From a bacterium (GTDB taxonomy: Bacteria; Patescibacteriota; Minisyncoccia; UBA6257; GWB1-50-10): a DNA stretch of 9,455 bases. The translations under genes were made by a program, and so were the position numbers. The stretch lies in assembly GCA_027310975.1 (NCBI GenBank), contig DAICZV010000028.1, positions 1-9,455 on the forward strand. The letters are read 5' to 3'. Position 1 is the first letter of the stretch. Every line of letters begins with the position of its first letter. Below the pieces are notes generated by a model. That model had not been told where the DNA came from and ran no database searches. It was given only the letters and a program-made list of their open reading frames with translations. This document shows positions 1 through 5,660 of the stretch, piece after piece.

Positions 1-120
1 CCCGGCCCAGGAAACGCCTCGGCTGGAGAACCCCTTATGAAGTCTTTGGTGTCGCACTTGAAGGTTGAATTCGCCTTTTTCAGATTTGACGAGTTCGGAA
101 AATTAGGACCAATAAGTTAA
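1..120 (+). CDS. C-terminal end of an unidentified protein (partial)
   Basis: Frame 1 is open from the window edge to a TAA at 118-120 and encodes the last 39 residues of a protein that starts outside the window. The peptide ends FDEFGKLGPIS and has a hydrophobic-aromatic stretch (VEFAFFRF) before that. I do not recognise the family. It is likely to be real because its stop lies one base before the gpmI start codon, an arrangement typical of translationally coupled genes in one operon, and because the composition looks coding. The frame could be open by chance, since 39 codons is short. Confidence 0.55.
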   Translation, partial: PGPGNASAGEPLMKSLVSHLKVEFAFFRFDEFGKLGPIS

Positions 121-121
121 A

Positions 122-1678
122 ATGAAAGGAATGAAACGGACTTTTGTTTTAGTTGTCCTGGACGGCTGGGGGATCGGACCCTTGAACGAAGCGAACGCCA
201 TCTACCGCGCTGAGCCGAAGACGATGAATTTCATCCAAAGTTATTTTCCGGGCGGCGCCCTCCAGGCCTCCGGCATGGCCGTGGGACTCCCGTGGGAAGA
301 GGAGGGGAACAGCGAAGTGGGTCACCTCACGCTCGGGGCTGGCCGCGTCATCTATCAGCATTTTCCGAAAATAATGCTCGCGGTCCAAAACGGCAGCTTC
401 TTCCGGAACCCTGCGATACTGGGCGCCTTCGCCCACGCGAAAAAGAACCAATCGTCCGTTCATTTCGTCGGGCTACTCACCGAAGGCAATATCCACGCTT
501 CCATGGCGCAAATCGCGGCGCTCGTGCGGCTCGCCGACGAGAACAGTCAGCCGTTTTACCTGGATCTTATCTCCGACGGGCGCGACAGCCGCCCCCGCTC
601 GGTCGCGGACCTCGTGCAAAAACTTTCCGCCCTGGTCGGCCGCGACATCTCGCCCCAGATCGCGAGTTTATCCGGCCGCTACTACGCAATGGACCGCGAT
701 CGGCATTTTGACAGGACGGAGGCCGCGTACGCCGCCATGACTGCGCCCAAATCCGCCGCGCCGAACATTGCTACGGCGGCCGCCCCGGCCTATGACCGCG
801 GGCTGAACGACGAATACATTGAGCCGACCGCGTTAGGCGCCCCCCACCCGATTGCCGACCGGGACGCCGTCCTTTTCTTTAATTTCCGCTCCGACCGGAT
901 GAAACAGATCGCGGGCGCTTTTCTTGACCCGAAATTTTCCGCCTTTCCGGTAAAGCATTTCAAGGAGCTTTTCGTGGCGACTATGACGCAGTACGATCCG
1001 GCTTTCAAAAATCCGGTGGCCTTTCCGGACGAGGACGTCCAGGGAACGTTGGGCCAGGCGCTTTCTGCGTCCGGCAAGCGCCAGCTTCGGGTCGCTGAGA
1101 CCGAAAAATACGCCCACGTGACCTACTTCTTCAACGGCCTCAAAGAGACGCCCTTCCCGGGCGAATACCGCGTGCTCATCCCTTCAAGCGGCATGTTCCA
1201 TTACGACCAGCATCCGGAGATGATGGCCAAGCCCATTACCGACCGGGTGATCGCCGCCCTGGACGAAGGGACCTTTGACTTCATTTTGGTGAACTATGCC
1301 AATCCCGACATGGTGGCCCACACCGGCAATTATGACGCAACTATGGAGGCCGTGCGGGTCGTGGACCGGGAAATGAACCGGCTGCTCGTCCGCGTTTTGG
1401 ACGGGGAGCATGTGATGGCGATAACTTCCGACCACGGCAATGCGGAAATATTAATGGACCTCAAAACGGGGGAGCCGGAAACGAAGCATGACGCGAGCCC
1501 GGTGCCGTTCTACCTCATCGCCAAAAATTACCAAAGAAAAGAACCGGCCAACATTTTGGCCGCGCTCCCCGTAATCGGCATGCTCTCGGACGTCGCCCCG
1601 ACCTTCGTTTCCCTGATGGGCCTCAAGAAACCGCCGGAGATGACCGGGCAAAGTTTACTGCCCCAGCTTTTAGGTTGA
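122..1678 (+). CDS. gpmI: 2,3-bisphosphoglycerate-independent phosphoglycerate mutase
   Basis: This cytoplasmic glycolytic and gluconeogenic enzyme interconverts 3- and 2-phosphoglycerate. It belongs to the alkaline phosphatase superfamily and uses two metal ions and a phosphoserine intermediate. At 518 residues it is close to the usual ~510. Visible active-site elements are D14 in LDGWG, the phosphorylated serine S64 in GNSEVGH, H125 in GNIHAS, D155 in DGRDS, R186 and R192 in SGRYYAMDRD, R256 and R259 in NFRSDR, K329, D396 and H400 in NPDMVAH, D437-H438 in SDHGNAE, and H456 in the last metal motif. All expected ligands are present, so the enzyme should be active. The ATG at 122 was chosen because it follows the upstream stop by one base; an ATG at 131 is also possible. 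A weak TAGGA lies 13 bases upstream. The gene ends 7 bases from the 3' end of the opposing tRNA-Pro. Confidence 0.97.
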   Translation: MKGMKRTFVLVVLDGWGIGPLNEANAIYRAEPKTMNFIQSYFPGGALQASGMAVGLPWEEEGNSEVGHLTLGAGRVIYQHFPKIMLAVQNGSFFRNPAILGAFAHAKKNQSSVHFVGLLTEGNIHASMAQIAALVRLADENSQPFYLDLISDGRDSRPRSVADLVQKLSALVGRDISPQIASLSGRYYAMDRDRHFDRTEAAYAAMTAPKSAAPNIATAAAPAYDRGLNDEYIEPTALGAPHPIADRDAVLFFNFRSDRMKQIAGAFLDPKFSAFPVKHFKELFVATMTQYDPAFKNPVAFPDEDVQGTLGQALSASGKRQLRVAETEKYAHVTYFFNGLKETPFPGEYRVLIPSSGMFHYDQHPEMMAKPITDRVIAALDEGTFDFILVNYANPDMVAHTGNYDATMEAVRVVDREMNRLLVRVLDGEHVMAITSDHGNAEILMDLKTGEPETKHDASPVPFYLIAKNYQRKEPANILAALPVIGMLSDVAPTFVSLMGLKKPPEMTGQSLLPQLLG

Positions 1679-1685
1679 ACTTTTG

Positions 1686-1756
1686 TCGGAGGGCCGAGAT
1701 TCGAACTCGGACTACCTACTCCCAAAGCAGGCGTGCTACCATTACACCACTCTCCG
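1686..1756 (-). tRNA. tRNA-Pro (anticodon UGG)
   Basis: This minus-strand cloverleaf of 71 nt has the anticodon at 1722-1724 (UGG) in loop UUUGGGA, with G37 as expected for tRNA-Pro. It has the C1-G72 pair typical of bacterial tRNA-Pro and a perfect T stem (CCGAG/CTCGG). The discriminator is A and CCA is not encoded (CAA follows). The acceptor stem has one A6.C67 mismatch. The gene faces the end of gpmI and has a promoter candidate in the 44-bp gap shared with tRNA-Arg. Confidence 0.95.
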
Positions 1757-1761
1757 TTGTC

Positions 1762-1789
1762 TTGAGTTTATCCGCGTTTTGGATACTCT
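1762..1789 (+). promoter_or_regulatory. Promoter candidate for tRNA-Arg
   Basis: TTGAGT (1762-1767) and TACTCT (1784-1789) are spaced by 16 bases. This places the start near 1796, five bases before the tRNA. Both boxes are imperfect. The call rests mainly on position, since there is no other room for a promoter. Confidence 0.4.
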
Positions 1790-1794
1790 GTAAA
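1767..1794 (-). promoter_or_regulatory. Promoter candidate for tRNA-Pro
   Basis: Read on the minus strand, TTTACA (1789-1794) and GATAAA (1767-1772) are separated by 16 bases. They match the sigma70 -35 and -10 consensus at 5/6 and 4/6. Predicted transcription starts near 1760, a few bases before the tRNA. It overlaps the divergent tRNA-Arg promoter. Confidence 0.5.
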
Positions 1795-1800
1795 GCATAA

Positions 1801-1872
1801 CCCCTCGTAGCTCAATGGATAGAGCAGGGCTCTTCTAAGGCCTTGATATGGGTTCGATTCCTATCGAGGGGA
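1801..1872 (+). tRNA. tRNA-Arg (anticodon UCU)
   Basis: The acceptor stem is perfect (CCCCTCG/CGAGGGG) and the D stem is GCTC/GAGC. The anticodon loop CTTCTAA has UCU at 1834-1836, and the T arm has TTCGATT. The total is 72 nt, with discriminator A and no encoded CCA. The 3' end directly abuts the stop codon of the opposing permease gene (no spacer). The anticodon stem contains G.U pairs at its top and bottom. Confidence 0.96.
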
Positions 1873-2637
1873 CTATATCCTCCAAAATAAACTGACGACG
1901 AAAAGTCCGGCGGAGACAAGGACCGTCATCACGCCCGGGTTCAAGCTATAAACCTGTCCGATGACGAGTCCGGAGATGAGCGAAAGGATGGCAATCACGA
2001 CGCTCGTTATCAAAAATCCGTTGAAGCTCTTCGCGATATTCCGCGCCGCGGCGGCGGGGATTATCACGATGGCGCTCATAAGGAGCACGCCCACGAAACT
2101 GATGCCTATCGCAATGGTGAGGGCGATGAGGGCGAGAAGGACGAACTGCATTTTGAAGGAAGATATCTTGAGCGAGGCGCTCAGGTCCGGCGCTATCGCA
2201 AAGAGCGTCAGGCGTTTGAGGTAGATGAGGATGAAGGCGATTATCGCGGCCGCGACCAATGTTTGCAATCCTATCTGCAAAGCGGTGAGCTTAGTGACGC
2301 TGCCAAAGAACGCTTCCAAAAGGTCCTGTTCAGGTATCATCAAAGCCCCGATCGCGAGGGCCGTCACGAACATCACGCCCGTCACCGACTCGGTGGCGAG
2401 CTTGGTTTTGTTTTCCACGAGCCAGATGAGCGTTACGCCGATGAAAAGAAAGACCAAGCCGCCCCAAATAGGCGCGAAGTGGAGGATGACGCCGAGCGCG
2501 ATGCCGGGGAGAGCGACGTGCGAAAGGGCGTCGGACATAAGGGCCATCCGGCGGAGAATGAGGAAAGAGCCAACGAGGCCGCTGGCCGCCGCAACGAATA
2601 CACCGGAAATCAATGTTAGCGTGAATATATCAGGCAT
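1873..2637 (-). CDS. znuB: Metal ABC transporter permease, ZnuB/MntB-like (ABC-3 family)
   Basis: This integral membrane subunit forms the channel of a zinc or manganese importer and works with the ATPase encoded just upstream. From the ATG at 2637 it is 254 residues, slightly short for the family (about 260-290). It consists almost entirely of hydrophobic segments, with roughly seven or eight membrane spans. ABC-3 hallmarks are RRMALMSDALSHVALPGIALG near residues 28-48 (the ATPase-coupling and first-helix region), ATESVTGVMF, the D...FGSVTK loop, and VGVLLMSAIVIIPAAAAR near the C-terminus. The frame is open further upstream, but that extension is the shadow of the ATPase gene and has no membrane character. 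The chosen ATG overlaps the ATPase stop by 8 bases (ATGCCTGA), with a GAAGAAGG ribosome-binding-like stretch inside the ATPase tail, so the two are translationally coupled. Metal specificity (Zn versus Mn) cannot be fixed from sequence alone. Confidence 0.9.
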   Translation of the reverse strand: MPDIFTLTLISGVFVAAASGLVGSFLILRRMALMSDALSHVALPGIALGVILHFAPIWGGLVFLFIGVTLIWLVENKTKLATESVTGVMFVTALAIGALMIPEQDLLEAFFGSVTKLTALQIGLQTLVAAAIIAFILIYLKRLTLFAIAPDLSASLKISSFKMQFVLLALIALTIAIGISFVGVLLMSAIVIIPAAAARNIAKSFNGFLITSVVIAILSLISGLVIGQVYSLNPGVMTVLVSAGLFVVSLFWRI

Positions 2638-3361
2638 GGTGTTCGTGGCCTTCTTCGTGATGGTGTTCTCCAAAGTGGTGGTGATGGAAAAAGGCGTGGT
2701 CGCCGTAGAGATGGGAAAGGGTCTCGTTCGTGAGGGCCGTGAGCGGCTCGCCGTAGCAGAGCATTTTTTCGTTGAGGCACAGGACCGTGTTGGCATATTT
2801 ATAGACCACGTTCAAATCGTGCGAGACGATTATCATTGATATTTTGAGTTCGTCCTGCAGATCGTGCAGAAGGTCATAGATGGATTCCTGCGAAACGACG
2901 TCCACGTTCTCCGTCGGTTCGTCAAAAAGCAGCACGTTCGGCTGGTCAATGATGGCCCAAGCGAGAAGTATCTTCTGGAGCTGGCCGCTGGAAAAAGTCG
3001 CTAGGTTCTCCTTGAGCCACGCCTCCGGTATCTCCACGAGGCGCAAAACTTCCTCCAGGGGATATTTATGCTCCGGCTTCAGGTTCAAGAACTCCTTCAC
3101 GGTCATCGGGAGATAAAAATCAACGTGGAAGCGCTGGGGAAGATAGCCAATCTTCGCGCCGGGCGCGAAACTTATCTCGCCGCTCGTCTTTTTCACCGTT
3201 CCGACGAGCGCTTTAAGGAGGGTGGATTTGCCGGAGCCGTTCGGACCGATGACGGCCAAAACTTCCTGCGGCTTAAGCTCAAAAGAAACGCCGTCAATTA
3301 TTTTGCGGCCGTCCAGAACGACGGAAAGGTCTTTAACTTCAAGAAGCTTTGAACTATCCAT
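2630..3361 (-). CDS. znuC: Metal ABC transporter ATP-binding protein, ZnuC-like, with His-rich tail
   Basis: This cytoplasmic ATPase energises metal uptake through the coupled permease. At 243 residues it has Walker A GPNGSGKST (39-47), Q-loop YLPQ (Q76), a variant signature motif FSSGQ (123-127, usually LSGGQ), Walker B VLLFDEPT (143-150) and the H-loop histidine H181 (VSHD). The last ~22 residues hold 11 histidines (HHHH, HHH, HEHHA), a likely metal-binding or metal-sensing tail that supports zinc as substrate. The frame continues upstream into the 3' exon of tRNA-Phe, so the first ATG outside the tRNA (3361) is taken as the start. It lies only 3 bases after the tRNA discriminator base, with no room for a ribosome binding site. 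No substrate-binding protein (ZnuA) gene is present in the window. Confidence 0.9.
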   Translation of the reverse strand: MDSSKLLEVKDLSVVLDGRKIIDGVSFELKPQEVLAVIGPNGSGKSTLLKALVGTVKKTSGEISFAPGAKIGYLPQRFHVDFYLPMTVKEFLNLKPEHKYPLEEVLRLVEIPEAWLKENLATFSSGQLQKILLAWAIIDQPNVLLFDEPTENVDVVSQESIYDLLHDLQDELKISMIIVSHDLNVVYKYANTVLCLNEKMLCYGEPLTALTNETLSHLYGDHAFFHHHHFGEHHHEEGHEHHA

Positions 3362-3364
3362 TTG

Positions 3365-3646
3365 TGCCGCGGGAGGGAATCGAACCCCCGACAAGTCGCT
3401 CTTCCTGCGAATTTGGACTATCTCATCATCCGCTTACGCGGAGCTGGGCGCTAGTGCGAGATTATTGTTGGGACTCACTCGCTAGTCTCTACACCTTCTA
3501 AGAAACCTTTAGCCCTTCTTAGCTTGGCTCGGGATTGTCCGTTTTTTGAGCGGAGTTTCCCCGAATTCACCCAGTTTTATCCGGCTCATTACTGGACCGG
3601 TGCCCGAAGAGTTCAGGCGACTGCTCTACCACTGAGCTACCACGGC
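3365..3646 (-). tRNA. tRNA-Phe (anticodon GAA) split by a group I intron
   Basis: The 5' exon is 3615-3646 and the 3' exon 3365-3404. Joined, they give a complete 72-nt tRNA. The acceptor stem is GCCGTGG/CCGCGGC (one G.U), the D stem GCTC/GAGC, and the anticodon stem GTCGC/GCGAC. The loop CUGAAGA has anticodon GAA at 3402-3404, the T arm has TTCGATT, the discriminator is A, and CCA is not encoded. The split lies between U33 and G34, directly 5' of the anticodon. The gene is followed after 3 bases by the znuC start codon and preceded after 4 bases by the stop of the HTH gene. It is therefore probably co-transcribed with znuCB. I see no convincing promoter immediately upstream. Confidence 0.94.
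3405..3614 (-). ncRNA. Group I self-splicing intron (IC3-like) in tRNA-Phe, no internal ORF
   Basis: This 210-nt ribozyme interrupts the tRNA anticodon loop. Pairings visible on the minus strand are: P1, exon GCCU with guide GGGC (3602-3605), with the U.G wobble at the splice site; P10, 3' exon GAAGAG with CTCTTC (3606-3611); P3, CTGGGTG (3568-3574) with CGCCCAG (3444-3450); P4, TTCGGG (3560-3565) with CCCGAG (3528-3533); P5, TCCG with CGGA; P6, CTAAGAA (3516-3522) with TTCTTAG (3498-3504); P7, GACTA (3483-3487) with TAGTC (3416-3420); and P8, CCGC-GTAA-GCGG (3430-3441). Core strings AGCCAAGC and AAGGTGTAGAGACTA match those I recall from the Azoarcus tRNA-Ile intron. The terminal omega-G is at 3405. 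An extra hairpin (3456-3482) sits between P7 and P3'. Splicing needs guanosine and probably no protein in vitro, but activity is not proven by sequence. Confidence 0.95.
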
Positions 3647-3650
3647 AATT

Positions 3651-4358
3651 TTAATTTTTCAAAACTGCACAAGATCGAAGTCCGTCAATCCACCCCATGA
3701 TCGTGTGGAACAGCTTTGTATCGTTCACTCTAATCTGTATTGTGCCGAAAGGCAAGATATTAAAAGGCCGTTTTCCCAAGCTTGATTTGCTAACGCCGTA
3801 ATAGAATTTACTGAATCTTTCTTTGCGTATGTTCGTTACTTTTGACCAAAATGCAAGTAGCTGTTTTTCATTCATATGCTCATAGATACGTACGTCGGCA
3901 TGGATTTTTGCTTCCGGCACGTCGCAACTTTCCCGCAGAAAGCGTAAGAATAATTTGATCAGGTCTGGGTCTGAATTGGTCAGGCCAACTGGGTGGTGAG
4001 TGAGTTCTCGTCCGTCCTTAAAGATCGGCCGTTTATATCCTTCCGCCCAATATAGTGCGATGCCGATCAAAAATAGTTCGCGTTTTGAAACGCTTCCTAT
4101 CATTTTCTTGGCCCGTAAGCGCTGATCGTTTTTGCGCTGTATTGCGAGCGCGGTTTGGTTCTTATTGCGATGCAATAATCCAGCTAACGAACGCGCTCTC
4201 ACTCTTTCACGCAAACGTTGCTGGGCGGTGTTGGGGAGCACGAGTGCGGAGAACCAATCCGACAGCGTGGCCTTGGGCACGCCTAACTCTTGGTTAATCT
4301 CTGTGTAACTCTTGCCTAAAAGACGCAGTTTGAAGGCTCGTTCCTTATCCTGACGCAT
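3651..4358 (-). CDS. HTH-domain protein, C-terminal half possibly LAGLIDADG-like
   Basis: This 235-residue protein has no confident family name. Residues 14-37 (LGKSYTEINQELGVPKATLS and on) form a clear resolvase or transposase-type helix-turn-helix, followed by a basic linker (45-90). The C-terminal half contains ALYWAEGYKR (101-110), GLTNSDPDLIKLFLRFLRE (125-143), LLAFWSKVTNI (167-177) and IRVNDTKLFHTIMGWIDGL (209-227). The pattern of a paired acidic or NSDP turn followed by an amphipathic helix resembles the LAGLIDADG endonuclease fold, but that is an inference and no classic LAGLIDADG motif is visible. Similar HTH plus YWAEG proteins are, as I recall, widespread as hypothetical proteins in CPR genomes. 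The gene is AT-richer than its neighbours and stops 4 bases before the intron-bearing tRNA-Phe on the same strand. The start at 4358 follows a good extended -10 promoter, with only a weak GGA as ribosome binding site. Confidence 0.75.
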   Translation of the reverse strand: MRQDKERAFKLRLLGKSYTEINQELGVPKATLSDWFSALVLPNTAQQRLRERVRARSLAGLLHRNKNQTALAIQRKNDQRLRAKKMIGSVSKRELFLIGIALYWAEGYKRPIFKDGRELTHHPVGLTNSDPDLIKLFLRFLRESCDVPEAKIHADVRIYEHMNEKQLLAFWSKVTNIRKERFSKFYYGVSKSSLGKRPFNILPFGTIQIRVNDTKLFHTIMGWIDGLRSCAVLKN

Positions 4359-4387
4359 ATTTATGTATATCCAGAGCTAACTTATGT

Positions 4388-4396
4388 ATTATAACA
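4388..4396 (-). promoter_or_regulatory. Extended -10 promoter for the HTH gene
   Basis: On the minus strand TGTTATAAT is a perfect -10 box (TATAAT, 4388-4393) with an upstream TGn extension. The -35 region is poor (TTATTA at best), as is common with extended -10 promoters. The predicted start near 4381 leaves a leader of about 22 bases before the ATG at 4358. Confidence 0.55.
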
Positions 4397-4463
4397 CATA
4401 GGGTTCGGTTAATAACAGCAATGAGACGTTAAAAATGTTCTTTGCGGATACTTTTTGCTCGGC

Positions 4464-4492
4464 TTGACGATTAGCCAATAATATGCTATCTT
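4464..4492 (+). promoter_or_regulatory. Promoter for the gene at 4536
   Basis: TTGACG (4464-4469), a 17-base spacer ending in TGC (extended -10), and TATCTT (4487-4492) form a well-spaced sigma70-type promoter. Transcription would start near 4499 and include the AAGGAG ribosome binding site. It diverges from the HTH-gene promoter. Confidence 0.6.
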
Positions 4493-4535
4493 TATACTTT
4501 AATTTAGCACATTTCCAACAAAAGGAGACAGAAGT

Positions 4536-5180
4536 ATGCAGACCTATGAACCGATGGCTGGCGAAAACATCAGCGAGACCGCCAAGCACATGGTCTCTAT
4601 GGCAAAAAAGACCAAGGAGCCAGTGATGGCGAGATTCAACGACATCACGCTCACGGCTAATCTCGATGGCGACGCCGACTCAGTTGTGCAGTACTACTAT
4701 GCCGAATCTAATCGCCGTCGCGAAGAGTACGTGAAGTCCCCGGAGTACAAGAAGCGACAACGTGAGTCCAAAGAAGCTCAGCGACGTCAGGATTTAATGC
4801 TCAAAAACGCTCTCGCGGTCGCTCCCGAGAAGATTACGCTCCGAGATGAAGAAGGATGGAAGAAAGCAGTGGCGGCCAACGTAGACAGCTACGGCGGCGG
4901 GATTATCAGCTTCGCCGAACGGTGGGCGCGCCTCATGGAGGGTAGGATGGCCAACGGCGAGGTTCTCGAAGTATGCGCAGCAGAGACTGCCTCGCTGGCG
5001 GACAACGAAGGCGTCACTGGGTTTATGTACGGGTGCGCCGTATCTATTCTTGCAAAGGTGTGGGTACACAGTGAGCAACTCCGTCGCTGGCACAATCTCA
5101 AAATCCAGATTGGGCACGAGGGCGAGAGAGCCAACGAGAGCGGTGGCACACTCAACCCCGCACTTCTGCGCATTGGCTAG
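4536..5180 (+). CDS. Conserved hypothetical protein, soluble, unknown function
   Basis: This 214-residue soluble protein has no signal peptide or membrane segment. Three parts are visible. An N-terminal module (about 30-60) has FNDITLTANLDGDADSVVQYY. A highly charged, probably coiled helix (58-90) is rich in R, E, K and Q. The C-terminal helical domain (105-190) contains GGIISFAERWARLME, GVTGFMYGCAVSILAKVW and LRRWHNL. I believe similar C-terminal sequences occur in phage and plasmid hypothetical proteins, but I cannot name a family or function. It has the best ribosome binding site in the window, AAGGAG (4521-4526 region) about 9 bases before the ATG, its own extended -10 promoter and a terminator after it, so it is a stand-alone unit. 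That self-contained layout, unlike the packed genes around it, suggests an acquired gene. Confidence 0.85.
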   Translation: MQTYEPMAGENISETAKHMVSMAKKTKEPVMARFNDITLTANLDGDADSVVQYYYAESNRRREEYVKSPEYKKRQRESKEAQRRQDLMLKNALAVAPEKITLRDEEGWKKAVAANVDSYGGGIISFAERWARLMEGRMANGEVLEVCAAETASLADNEGVTGFMYGCAVSILAKVWVHSEQLRRWHNLKIQIGHEGERANESGGTLNPALLRIG

Positions 5181-5203
5181 GCGAACAAAGTTACACTATA
5201 ATC

Positions 5204-5256
5204 AGAGCTCCCTGCAGACACCAGTTCTGTTCGGAGCTCTTCTTTTTGATTTTTTC
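5204..5256 (+). terminator. Rho-independent terminator after the gene at 4536
   Basis: A perfect 8-bp stem, AGAGCTCC (5204-5211) with GGAGCTCT (5233-5240), encloses a 21-base loop that can add a short CAGA/TCTG stem. It is followed directly by a T-rich tract (TCTTTTTGATTTTTTC). It lies 24 bases after the stop codon. Confidence 0.8.
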
Positions 5257-5260
5257 TTCA

Positions 5261-5289
5261 TTGCTCCATCGGTATCAATTCGCTAGAAT
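5261..5289 (+). promoter_or_regulatory. Promoter candidate for the carbinolamine dehydratase gene
   Basis: TTGCTC (5261-5266) and TAGAAT (5284-5289) are spaced by exactly 17 bases, immediately after the terminator. The predicted start near 5296 gives a leader of only about 11 bases before the ATG at 5307, with no ribosome binding site. Confidence 0.5.
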
Positions 5290-5306
5290 CAGAATAAATC
5301 ATACGT

Positions 5307-5648
5307 ATGGATAATTTATTGCAAAAACATTGCGTGCCGTGCGAAGGCGGAACGCCGCCGATGCCGAAGAAGGAAGCGGAAGAGATGGTAAGGCAGGTGC
5401 CCGGCTGGCGCTTGATGCAGGACGCGAAGAAAGGCCAGCTCAGCATTGGCCGCGATTTTGAGTTCAAAGATTTCAAGGAGGCGATGGCCTTCGTGAATAA
5501 AGTGGCGGATATCGCCGAAGGCGAGGGCCACCACCCCGACATTTACATCTTCTACAACGTGGTGAAGCTCCAGCTTTCCACCCACGCCGTCTCCGGCCTT
5601 TCGGAGAACGACTTCATATTGGCCGCGAAGATCAATACCTTAATTTAA
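5307..5648 (+). CDS. phhB: Pterin-4a-carbinolamine dehydratase
   Basis: This small cytoplasmic enzyme dehydrates 4a-hydroxytetrahydrobiopterin, which regenerates the pterin cofactor of aromatic amino acid hydroxylases. In bacteria lacking such hydroxylases, members of the family have been linked to molybdopterin or folate metabolism. At 113 residues it has the family's usual length. It has the N-terminal HCVPCEGGTPP motif (8-18) and the active-site signature E71-x3-H75-H76-P77, Y83, H93 and D102, ending NDFILAAKI. All conserved histidines are present. It is convergent with the DedA-like gene. No pterin-dependent hydroxylase is seen nearby, so its physiological substrate here is unknown. Confidence 0.93.
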   Translation: MDNLLQKHCVPCEGGTPPMPKKEAEEMVRQVPGWRLMQDAKKGQLSIGRDFEFKDFKEAMAFVNKVADIAEGEGHHPDIYIFYNVVKLQLSTHAVSGLSENDFILAAKINTLI

Positions 5649-5660
5649 GTTCGCTAACAA

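Noticed and set aside
2638..2796. N-terminal extension of the znuB frame
   Set aside because: This part is the out-of-frame shadow of the ATPase gene and lacks membrane character. The ATG at 2637, overlapping the ATPase stop, is the natural start.
2225..2839. Long plus-strand open frame of about 204 codons opposite the metal transporter genes
   Set aside because: It is antisense to the znuB and znuC genes, whose motifs are unmistakable. Its translation is a low-complexity basic sequence with no recognisable domain.
3362..3394. N-terminal extension of the znuC frame (MSGVRFPPAAQ)
   Set aside because: It is a translation of the tRNA-Phe 3' exon on the sense strand.
3405..3614. Alternative reading: two unrelated tRNA halves or a tRNA pseudogene
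   Set aside because: The joined exons give a complete tRNA-Phe, and the inserted sequence has all core group I pairings plus a guide sequence matching both exons.
5174..5202. Possible promoter with a perfect TATAAT at 5197-5202
   Set aside because: Its start point would fall inside the left arm of the terminator and any transcript would be stopped at once. The TTGCTC-17-TAGAAT pair after the terminator fits the dehydratase gene better.
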